NCBI GenBank assembly: GCA_028565635.1
Contig: JAOXYB010066101.1
Coordinates: 1-10,234 of the forward strand
Length of the DNA stretch: 10,234 nucleotides
Source of the DNA: Phoronis ovalis
Lineage: Eukaryota > Phoronida > Phoronidae
Direction: 5' to 3'
Shown: positions 1-7,035 of the stretch, one piece after another
Layout of the letters: each line of letters starts with the position of its first letter
How positions within the stretch are numbered: the first letter of the stretch is position 1
Notes under the pieces: generated by a model
The model's database searches: none
Told to the model about the DNA's origin: nothing
Seen by the model: only the letters and a program-made list of their open reading frames with translations
Program-made: the position numbers and the translations under genes

Positions 1-335
1 ACTCTCGGGTACAAACATGGCCGCCAATCGGCCATATTGGAAGTAATCGAGGTCAAAATTACGACCACCAACCCATGCCTTCTCAAGGTCATTTTGAAAT
101 GTCACCCGGCTCACAACGCCCACCAACCCATGGCCTACGTTAATCCACCTTCGAATCGTCAAGTCAACGCTTCGTCTTTCCCGCATTTATCGCAAAGTAA
201 GGTGCACTCTCGGGTACAAACATGGCCGCCAATCGGCCATCTTGGAACTAATCGAGGTCAAAATTACATCAGACCTGCGCTTTGACCTGTACTTACCCTG
301 TAAAAAATACGAAGATCATCTGACGAAAGCTGAAG
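1..335 (+). repeat. Dispersed repeat family, two tandem partial copies
   Basis: A 62-base segment starting ACTCTCGGGTACAAACATGG occurs at 1-62 and again at 206-267 with three mismatches (period 205). Between them lies sequence with ATTTTGAAATGTCACC and AATCCACCTTCGAATCG. After the second copy the unit continues through TTTGACCTGTACTTACCCTG and GCTGAAGCCGTTATTA to about 345. The same words recur at about 3200-4480 and 4568-4660, so this is a repeat family. The copies at the window start are the best preserved. No coding capacity or tRNA-type head was recognised. Confidence 0.8.
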
Positions 336-1240
336 CCGTTATTACATAGTGATGGGCATAAAAAGGGCAATCTATTGACTATTGTATAAGGATTGAACAT
401 TTTCAGTTACCATTAAAGTCCTGGGACATAAGTGAAGTTTTATTTGACCAGACAAGTAAGTAAGCAAAACGTCCGGCAGAACGATGTTCTCGCGAGATTT
501 CTCGATGTCCGGACGTTTAGCCCAAGATATGCCGTCTGGTAATCGGACGTTTAGCCACGGCCTAAAATATAAACGGCCTTGCATTTACGAGATGCAAGAT
601 ATATGTAGGAGGAAACTATGTCACACTCACCATATTGCTTGTTATTTATTTAGCATAGCTAAAGTAATCATGGACCGTAATTATATTGATATCTAAAGAG
701 TAAATTACCATTTTATGCGAACTTTTGCATGAAATTCCTTGTTATTCATTTCTGCTTATGTATGGGCAATAAACGTTATATCTTTCAAACTTAATTTTAT
801 TGCTGTTCGTGTTTTTTTTCCAAACATCCTCCGATTTACCAAATTGGGAGATTATTTCATTTAGCCTGGTAAGTATAATATACAGTGATTATGAAGGGAT
901 TATGGAATACAAATATCATAAATCAACATGAGATTTAAAGCATTTGAAAAGCAACATTGTTTTTGTTTCACAAGTAGTAGAGGCAAATCTGGGAGTCCCG
1001 TGACCAACTCACTGTAATCAAGGTTTGAAGGTGGTTTTGATATCTTTGGGTGAATTGTAAAAAAATTGGCGGGGGTAAACCTCGCAAAAGTGTGGGCTAA
1101 CTCCACCAGGTGGTGCTAATCAAAATACAGAAGTAAGTTTTGGGTGAAGTGGTGCATAGGAACTCTTCCCAGATCTCTAGCACCGAAAAAAGGCTTCAAG
1201 AAACATTTCTAAGTTTAAGACAGTCAGCAGTAATACTTAC
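336..1240 (-). other. Remainder of intron 4 in window, no exon recognised
   Basis: This is downstream of the exon 4 donor. I looked on the minus strand for the expected FGFLN...LW...NLWFVxKET block of the last coding exon and found none. Open frames here (for example minus 900-1106) do not resemble known domains. Small features are a TCTCGCGAGA palindrome at 488-497 and a 13-base direct repeat CGGACGTTTAGCC at 510-522 and 544-556. Confidence 0.6.
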
Positions 1241-1432
1241 CAATGATACGTTGAGAGTAGCAAAATCTCCTGTTCCGTTTCGAACGCATACTGTCTCATT
1301 TTTACAGACTTGGATCTTTGAGAATAGGTACTTGTCGGGATCAGTGTAGTGTTTCACGCTATTAACTCCATCTGCCCATGCAGATGATGATATCAACCAC
1401 ATTAGTACAAACACACAAGAGATGATAAAATC
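1241..1432 (-). CDS. SYP: Synaptophysin-family gene, coding exon 4 (TM3 and luminal loop 2)
   Basis: The exon is 192 bases (64 codons), in phase 0 at both ends. The acceptor is TTGTTGTTTCAG and the donor is GTAAGTATT at 1240-1232. It starts with DFIISCVFVLMW, runs through the family hallmark LISSSAWADG, then TDPDKY and a luminal loop with Cys166 and Cys172, and ends at LNVSL. Vertebrate synaptophysin has WLVSSSAWAKGL, ATDPEN, two cysteines in this loop, and LNTSV at the exon end. Three N-glycosylation sequons lie in the loop (NET, NGT, NVS at residues 168, 175 and 184). The reading frame stays open past the donor for about 15 codons, but that extension does not resemble TM4. Confidence 0.95.
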
Positions 1433-4400
1433 CTGAAACAACAATAAAATCTTATAAAACCAAATTTGTCTATAATATACAAATGTTGGTTGAAATACTC
1501 TGCAGGAAGTCATTGCAAAAATGTGAGAAGTTGACAATACTATACAATTTGACATTTTCTATAATCACAACGTTTTGTGTCATTAATTGTAAAAATATTT
1601 ATGAAAAACATGTAGCATCTGTTTAAACATTAAAAGATAAACAGCATCAAATGTTGTTACTGAAAATCAGTGTAAGCAAACTATGCAAGACACTGCAAAT
1701 GTCCTTAGCAGTTCCATTTGATGAAATTCTAGTATTGTGAGAAAGAAATCGCCAGCAAACTTTTCTTGTTTTTTGGAAACAAAATCTGATTTTCAAAATA
1801 GTTAATGATCATCTCTGATAACTAAGTAATCACTGTACTTAAAGTAACACATAGGCTTTCTGTTCCATTGGTTTGAGTGTATACTATGCAAAAATGATCA
1901 GAAGGAAAATTTCATTTCATAAGTTTTAGAACAACACATAAAATAGCAGTAAAAGAAAAAAGATGGTAATTATAGACGCATACTTTTCAGCAAATACCTG
2001 TGTTGTTATTCTTTTCACTGTATCCATCATGTTTTGGTCAATATATTAAAATAAATTTCTTACATACCTACCCTATTTTTTTTGGTAATGTAACAGGAAT
2101 CTTATCTATCTTTGTTTTAGGCCTAATAGTTTCTGAACAAAAAGAGTCATAAAAAGTTCCAGCAAAAAGTCAATCCTAGGATATATAAAACTCTTACAGT
2201 TTTATATATCCTAGGTCAATCTGAGAAACTTTGTGACTCAAGCTCCTTGTATTTTTACATGTTGATACCACTAAATACAGTAATAGTTAATAAAATGCAC
2301 AAACTCTTAAATAATACTTACGGCAATAGGAATTTTCTCATTGTTTTCATAGTTATCACTAAAAACTACATATAGTATAGTGGCACCAATACTATAAAGG
2401 AAAGCCATAACTCCAATGAAAACATAGAACTGTGAAGCCGACATGTAATTAGCGGGTATATTGATATCATTTTTCTGAATAGCATCACACGGACTGGATG
2501 AAAATGTGTTGTCTTCTAGGCTGGAAAACAAGTATCATACAGTTTTATAAACACTAAAACACCATAGAAATCATAAGTCTAATTTTTATATTGACATTTA
2601 GTTTGAATAGAAAAAGTTTATTTTATTTCTGTGATAATGTGTATGATTATTAGAAATAAAATGGTCTATTCCAAATCTGGTATTCCAATGTATTAAATTT
2701 AACACATTAATTCAGTATAATGTATAGTTCACTATCAACAGTTACTAATGAAGTTATAAAAGCATGAAGTGAGAGATATGACTTCACTGTCAACCTGGCA
2801 AATGTTCCCAAATATACTTTATACAAGTGTAATTATGGTTGGCCCATGCTGTATTAATACTAGTTGTCTTATAACTATACAGTTCTGCCTCACATTAACG
2901 CAAATGATCTCAATAAAAATGGACAGTTATTTACATCATATTTATGATATACACTATTTTCAAATACTGTGCACTTACTTAAAAGGATACGAAATATGTA
3001 TTATGAAGCTCTTCTGTTCAGTAGGACAATTAACAGTGAAGCGTTGCTGTGTTACCACGCTACACGTTGTAGCAAAGGCAAAAATTGCAAGAACCTAGAT
3101 AAACAGAAAATTTGTATAATATAGATGGTGGCTATGAAATCGTACTGGTCAATGCATCACACACGTAAAAGCATTAGGAAAGTTCTTAAATATACATTGA
3201 AGTGATCAGATAAAACCTGAAGCAGTCATTGAAAGATGAAGCGTTATGAACAATGAAAATGTAGAAGATTTGGATTGGCATTTGACCCACTTTTCAAGGA
3301 CACTTTAAAATGTCACCTAACCTAATTATAATATGCCTCCAAACTTAAGCCCACTGATACACCTTCAGGAGGAAACATTGTCATGAAGTCATTCATATTG
3401 GAAGTAATGTGGTCAAGGTTATATCAGACCTGTATTTTGACATGTTATTACCCTGTACAAAATACAAAGCTAATCGGATAAAAACTGAAGCAGCTATTGT
3501 GAGATAAAGAAAGGGTTATCCACAAATAAAAATGTAGAAGATTTAAACCTGCATTTGACCTACTTTTCAAGATCACTCAAAACTGTCACCTAGCGGAATT
3601 TACTCAACAACCTATTAAGGCTTTCATAAATCCACCTTCAAATCACCCAATAAATAATGCTTAATTTTTCAAACTAACATGCCATATCAGGAACAAACTA
3701 CAAGTAATCTAGGTCAAAATTACATCTGACCCGAGCTGTAACAAGTGAAACTGTTATTGCAACGTACTGTCTCGAGAGAAAAAACATGGTGCCAGTTGGC
3801 CATCTTGGAGATGATCCCAGTCAAAATTATACCTGACCTGTACTTTGACCTGAATTCACAAGTCGGTCATATTGGAAGTAATCTGGGTCAAATTTCCATC
3901 TGAACTTTGATCCATACTTACTTATGTACCTAATATGAACCTGATCAGATAAAAACTGAAGCTGTTATTGTGATGTACCATCTCGAGAACAAACATAGAC
4001 GCCAGTCGGCCATCCTGGAATTAATCCAGGTGAAAAATATACAAGTCCTGAACTTTGATGTACCATCGAGTATGAAGCTGATCACATAAAAACTGAAGTA
4101 GTTATTGTGAAACAAAGAAAGTGTTAAGCACAATGAAAAATGTCAGATTCCAATCAGCATTTGAGCTAATTTCAAGGGCATTCTAAAATGTCACCTATAC
4201 AAATATTACCAACTTATGGCCTTCATGAATCTATCTTTGAATCGCCCAGTCAACGCTTTGTCTTTCCTGAAATGAGTGTGATGTGACGGGCCGGGAACAA
4301 ACTTGAAAGTAATCCAGATCAAAATTCTAAGTGACCTGTAAAGTGACCTGTATTGACACTGTATCGAATATGAAGCAGATTGGGCAAACACCGAAACTGT

Positions 4401-6137
4401 TATCGCGAGACAAAGCAAGTGTTACATATAATGACAACACACAGACTACGACTACAATGTGAATTGGCATAACAAGACATTTGTAATGTCAGATACACAT
4501 CACATCCCTGGGAAAGCATCATATCGCAGCTTGTATAAGTGGTTTGTAGCTGGTCAGTGCAATTTTTGAACTTTTCTGTCGTTATTTCAAAATGTCATCT
4601 AGCGTAATTCGCCCACCTACCTATGGCCTTCGTGAATCCACCTTCGAATCTTCAAATGATATTGTACTGCACGAATATAACAATAATGCGAGCAAACAAG
4701 TGCATTATTGTGATTTGATGGCACGAGTGGACAGGAGAGAAGAATGTACTGGTACTGCCACATAAAACAATGGAATTTGGAGTTCAGATTTACATGTAAT
4801 AACGGTTAATGGCATGCAGCAAGTCATTTGAATTTACTAATACGTTTGGATTTACTAATAATTAGACTCAGTGTCCACCATCTTGACAGGTTTAAATACA
4901 TAATCTTCAAGTTCATGGACAATCAAAACTGCTCAGACTTGCAACATTAATCAAGAAAAGTTGCGGATTTCAAGTATTTTTGTTTCGGGAAACCACATCA
5001 AGATTAGAAATTTGACTTTTAAGGTTAGAGACACTATGAAAATACAAATGGACTTCGAAGCCATAATTTGTTCAGCCTCGTGCCTCTCTATAATGTTTTA
5101 TAGAACATCACCAATACCTTGAGAGACAAATTCAATGACACGACGACCAACTGTTATCGCACCATGTTGTACCAAACATTTGGACTACACAGTGAAGCCG
5201 AGTGGGGATGGGGTGAGGTGGGGGGTTCTGCCAGTCACTGCGACTATATGTTTTATGTGTTGCCTGTTTTCAGCCTCCACTTTTACTATAGGTTTTTTAT
5301 GTTTACTTAACACTTTTTGCCATAGGGTGTAAATTTCTTAAATTTTTTTACAACGGGGCAAGTTTTTTACCATAGACTTCACACAAGTTTTTGGCAAGTA
5401 CGCCCGAGATGTTTCTATTTTCCAACGCATGGTTAAAGGACACATGCATGACTAAACATCACCAAAGTCTAGAAAGATAACTTCTACCACAAATACACCA
5501 GCTGCTTCATTTTTGAGAAAGGAGCATATCCAGGGGGAAAGCTCCAGGGATAAATTGAGAATATTGGCAAAACCTGGTATCAAACTGATGCACACATGAC
5601 AGATGATGATTATTATAAACAGATACCAGTTATACCAGTAACACAGACTGGTACACTTGATTTCATTAATCTGGTCAGTAATTTCACTGTATACTCAGGA
5701 CATACTATAACGAAAGACGTGAAGTGCAGACTTTGGCTCAGGGCCGTTGGTTGAGTCTGCACTAGTTTGTAAAAAGACGAGAAATAAGAGAGATGTTTGA
5801 TGAGAACGACACGAAGTTTATTCTTCAAATGTAAGCGAGCAACTGAACTACAATACAATAACACAGGCTATTTATAGTAGCCAACCAACGAAAGGATTCC
5901 GCTATACGTCAGAGGAGGAGGAGGGAATCCGCTATACAACATGACATAGACGTGCGGGAGGGAATCTGCATATGAGAGGGAATCCGCTATACGTCAGAGG
6001 AGGAGGAGGGAATCCGCTATATAGACATATATTAATAATGATCACTATGTAAAATTAAAGTTAAATTTCGCTACACTACTCACAAATTGCAAGATCTTGT
6101 TAACACCTCGTGGCTCCTTGAAAACTTGTGTATTCAT
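1241..6137 (-). CDS. SYP: Synaptophysin-family vesicle membrane protein, four of five coding exons (3' partial)
   Basis: The coding sequence is the complement of 6084-6137, 2979-3094, 2322-2520 and 1241-1432, read from high to low coordinates. It gives 187 residues in one open frame, and every intron starts GT and ends AG. The family are tetraspanning MARVEL-domain proteins of synaptic and other small vesicles, with both termini in the cytosol. Visible order: cytosolic N-terminus with FKEPRG; TM1 about 17-33 with LAIFAFATT; luminal loop 1 with Cys41 and Cys68; TM2 about 88-110 with AFLYSIGA; short cytosolic loop; TM3 about 124-143 ending in the hallmark SSSAWA; luminal loop 2 with Cys166 and Cys172. 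The fourth membrane segment and tail are missing and are expected beyond position 1. The hallmark words match vertebrate synaptophysin, synaptoporin and SYPL proteins. Which paralogue it corresponds to is not resolved, so the symbol is a family label. Family assignment is very secure. Confidence 0.93.
1433..2321 (-). other. Intron 3 (889 bp)
   Basis: This AT-rich intron lies between coding exons 3 and 4, bounded by GTAAGT and TTTCAG. Apart from the palindromic insertion at 2170-2220 nothing is recognised in it. Confidence 0.85.
2170..2220. repeat. 41-bp perfect palindrome flanked by TCAAT direct repeats (MITE-like mini-insertion)
   Basis: Arms of 18 bases are perfect reverse complements: CCTAGGATATATAAAACT at 2175-2192 and its complement at 2198-2215, with a 5-base loop CTTAC. 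The palindrome is bracketed by TCAAT at 2170-2174 and 2216-2220, as expected for a 5-bp target-site duplication. The identical arms suggest recent origin or hairpin maintenance. It is too short to encode anything. It could be a minimal non-autonomous element or a foldback left by repair. Confidence 0.7.
2322..2520 (-). CDS. SYP: Synaptophysin-family gene, coding exon 3 (luminal loop 1, TM2, cytosolic loop)
   Basis: The exon is 199 bases. Its first base, C, completes an AA|C Asn codon with exon 2, followed by 66 codons ending KIPIA. The acceptor is TTGTTTTCCAG and the donor is GTAAGTATT at 2321-2313. It encodes the second half of luminal loop 1 with Cys68, then NYMSASQFYVF leading into TM2 (AFLYSIGATILYVVF), and the charged cytosolic loop SDNYENNEK. 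Vertebrate counterparts at these places are SSSAEFFV, AFLYSMGA and NKYRENNKGP. The phase-0 end between the cytosolic loop and TM3 matches the vertebrate boundary. Confidence 0.93.
2521..2978 (-). other. Intron 2 (458 bp)
   Basis: This AT-rich intron lies between coding exons 2 and 3, bounded by GTAAGT and TTTTCCAG. It splits an Asn codon (phase 2). Nothing else is recognised in it. Confidence 0.88.
2979..3094 (-). CDS. SYP: Synaptophysin-family gene, coding exon 2 (TM1 and first part of luminal loop 1)
   Basis: The exon is 116 bases long, starts in phase 0 after the acceptor TTTATCTAG and ends two bases into a codon at the donor GTAAGTGC (2978 downwards). It encodes VLAIFAFATTCSVV, then QQRFTVNC, and ends at SYPF plus the first two bases of Asn57. 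LAIFAFATT is nearly identical to the FAIFAFAT of vertebrate TM1, and YPF matches the vertebrate YPFR at the same exon edge. Cys41 aligns with the conserved first luminal cysteine. The glycosylation sequon (CxNKT) that follows this Cys in vertebrate synaptophysin is absent here. Confidence 0.92.
3200..4480 (+). repeat. Degenerate array of the dispersed repeat family
   Basis: The landmark GATCAGATAAAAACTGAAGC...TTATTG recurs in diverged form near 3204, 3474, 3745, 3944, 4079 and 4377. Other shared blocks are the GCCAGTCGGCCATCTTGGAAGTAAT type (near 3790, 3860, 4000), GGTCAAAATTAC...GACCTGTACTTTGACCT, CACTTTAAAATGTCACCT, and AAATCCACCTTCAAATC. All lie in the same orientation as the copies at 1-335. 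Spacing is irregular (about 135-300 bases), indicating a tandem array with internal deletions. Confidence 0.8.
4568..4660 (+). repeat. Isolated fragment of the same repeat family
   Basis: The words ATTTCAAAATGTCATCTAGC, AATTCGCCCACC, CTATGGCCTTCGTGAATCC and ACCTTCGAATC match the 90-180 part of the copy at the window start, in the same orientation. Confidence 0.7.
4661..5700. other. Intronic stretch without recognised genes
   Basis: Only short chance open frames are seen. There is an 18-base tandem duplication at 4827-4860 (TTTGAATTTACTAATA and TTTGGATTTACTAATA) and a G-rich patch near 5202-5226. No protein or RNA family is recognised. Confidence 0.5.
5817..5822 (-). terminator. AATAAA polyadenylation signal in candidate LTR
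   Basis: AATAAA lies on the minus strand within GAAGAATAAACTTC. Being sense-oriented in intron 1 of the gene, it could cause premature polyadenylation if used. Confidence 0.35.
5869..5876 (-). promoter_or_regulatory. TATA box in candidate LTR
   Basis: TATAAATA on the minus strand is followed about 50 bases later by AATAAA, the usual U3/R arrangement of short LTRs. It points in the direction of the host gene's transcription. Confidence 0.45.
5894..6021. repeat. Repeated GGAATCCGCTATA motifs with an identical 38-bp duplication
   Basis: The 38-base blocks 5899-5936 and 5984-6021 are identical (period 85). Each begins CCGCTATACGTCAGAGG and ends GGGAATCCGCTATA. Motif copies start at about 5894, 5924, 5961, 5979 and 6009, the first and third diverged. 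They lie in the U3-like half of the candidate LTR and resemble enhancer repeats. TACGTCA is close to a CRE half site. Confidence 0.8.
6084..6137 (-). CDS. SYP: Synaptophysin-family gene, coding exon 1 (start codon, cytosolic N-terminus)
   Basis: This exon encodes 18 residues beginning MNTQVFKEPRG and ending KILQF. It corresponds to the conserved family N-terminus, in which a (V/L)KEPxGFxKVLxW-like segment leads into TM1. The ATG at 6137-6135 is chosen because an in-frame TGA (6149-6147) lies four codons upstream and no other Met precedes it. The exon ends in phase 0 at the donor GTGAGTAG (6083-6076). Upstream, the minus strand reads TATTAATATTTTAG then GG, a convincing splice acceptor, so the exon probably starts at 6151 with 14 bases of 5' UTR. 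The N-terminus is shorter than in vertebrate SYP or SYPL1. Confidence 0.9.
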
Positions 6138-6151
6138 TCTTGTATATCACC

Positions 6152-6190
6152 CTAAAATATTAATAAATGACAATAGGTTCACAATTACTA
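6152..6190 (-). promoter_or_regulatory. Probable splice acceptor of a 5' UTR intron
   Basis: On the minus strand a T-rich stretch containing TATTAAT (branch-point-like) leads to TTTTAG immediately before GGTGATATACAAGAATG. It fits an AG acceptor after 6152, implying that a non-coding first exon and the promoter lie to the right. Candidate strong donors on the minus strand are CTAG|GTAAGTAG (exon edge 8316) and ACAA|GTAAGTAA (exon edge 8602). None can be confirmed without transcripts. Confidence 0.5.
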
Positions 6191-6764
6191 TTACAATGTA
6201 CGGCACCTATGAAGAAACTTTACATGGAGGGCATACCGATCAAACCGGCAGATTTTTAAGCAGGAGATTCAGTATTTTCACAATTTTCTATCAAAAGCAA
6301 TGACTAGACAGCTATGCATGGAGGGGTATTGCCTTTACACAATACATTTATTCTACAGTAATCTCCCCGCAGGGAATTAAGTGTGTGAGCTGACAGGGAT
6401 GTGCTGGAACTAGTGAAGAAATCTGCAATTAATCTAATATTGGAAAATTGCTTCTTTCATAGGTACTTTCACTTGATGAAAGACCATCTCTGTGCATTCT
6501 TTTTGAAAAGGGGCAAACTTTGGTAAAATTATATTGCTGATATGTCACAAAATGTGGAATCAATTTTATCGTGTTTGAAGCAACAGTGCACAGTTCACAA
6601 TGCACAGCATTAAATTAAGTAACAAATAACGATTTCACAAGTACACAGAAGTTCTACTGATCACCTAGAATACTCTGTACCACATGGATGTGAGAACTGC
6701 ATACTCACCCAGGCTCTAGAAGATGAGCCAAATGCCCCTGCAACACATAGCTACAGAATAATGT

Positions 6765-6779
6765 TAATAATAATAATAA
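6765..6779 (+). repeat. (TAA)5 microsatellite
   Basis: Five TAA units lie just upstream of the LINE fragment. Confidence 0.8.
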
Positions 6780-6790
6780 AGAGGCTTGAT

Positions 6791-7035
6791 AAAATATCCA
6801 ACAGGTTTATCTATACAGCCAGCTACATTATGTTGGACACATCTTAAGGAAACCTGATCCAGAACCAGCTAGCATGTTTGCTTTATCACATGGGCAAAGA
6901 CAGGGTAGGAAAGTACGAGATATCAGAACTGTATTGAAAATTTGCTGTTTCAAACTGAGCTTTCGCCGGAAGAGATAAGACGCTGTGTAAAGGATCGAGT
7001 GGTCAGTCTCGTGGTCGCTGGTTGGGGTATCTTTT
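6791..7035 (+). pseudogene. Decayed LINE reverse-transcriptase C-terminal fragment
   Basis: Three frames together read like the end of a LINE ORF2. Frame a (6791-6817) gives KISNRFIYT. Frame b, from about 6819, gives SQLHYVGHILRKPDPEPAS followed by GQRQGRKVRDIRTVL. Frame c, from about 6950, gives FQTELSPEEIRRCVKDR and LVVAGWG. In many animal LINEs this region reads as an xISNxxLYRRT segment, then LxYxGHVLRMPD, PQGxRxxGRPxxTW, and a terminal LxxEExxxxAxDRxxWRxLV. The order matches, but at least two frameshifts and missing spacer residues show it is dead. The upstream polymerase domain is absent. The clade cannot be assigned. Confidence 0.7.

Larger units (their letters stand above)
5768..6075 (-). 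mobile_element. Candidate solo LTR of an LTR retrotransposon
   Basis: Read on the minus strand the segment starts TGTAGCGAAATT and ends GTCTTTTTACA, giving TGTA...TACA termini over 308 bases. In LTR order it contains a U3-like part with repeated GGAATCCGCTATA motifs and CGTCA elements, a TATAAATA box (5869-5876) and an AATAAA polyadenylation signal (5817-5822) about 50 bases before the end. No gag or pol frame adjoins it, so it would be a solo LTR or fragment. The flanks AGTAG and ACTAG are only an imperfect duplication (4 of 5, with one base offset). A promoter-bearing non-LTR repeat is the alternative. Confidence 0.5.
3095..6083 (-). other. Intron 1 (2989 bp)
   Basis: This long first intron lies between the start-codon exon and the TM1 exon, bounded by GTGAGT and TTTATCTAG, phase 0. 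It holds a repeat array (about 3200-4480), a smaller copy (4568-4660), an unassigned stretch (4660-5700) and a candidate solo LTR (5768-6075). Confidence 0.85.
6152..6790. other. Sequence upstream of coding exon 1, no gene recognised
   Basis: If the acceptor at 6152 is used, this is part of a 5' UTR intron. It is AT-rich with chance open frames only. A possible minus-strand donor CCTGG|GTGAGTATG is near 6705-6715. Confidence 0.45.

Noticed and set aside
150-165. TTCGAATC words in the repeat as a tRNA B box / SINE head
   Set aside because: No A box at the right distance and no cloverleaf can be drawn. The word is simply part of the repeat.
605-620. AGGAGG followed by ATG, resembling a bacterial ribosome binding site
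   Set aside because: The window is eukaryotic and the following frame is short and featureless.
900-1106. Minus-strand open frame of 68 codons as the missing last synaptophysin exon
   Set aside because: It lacks a hydrophobic TM4 and the FGFLN / NLWFVxKET pattern, and is not preceded by a convincing acceptor in the required phase.
2769-3098. Plus-strand 109-codon open frame
   Set aside because: It is the antisense shadow of coding exon 2 and neighbouring intron.
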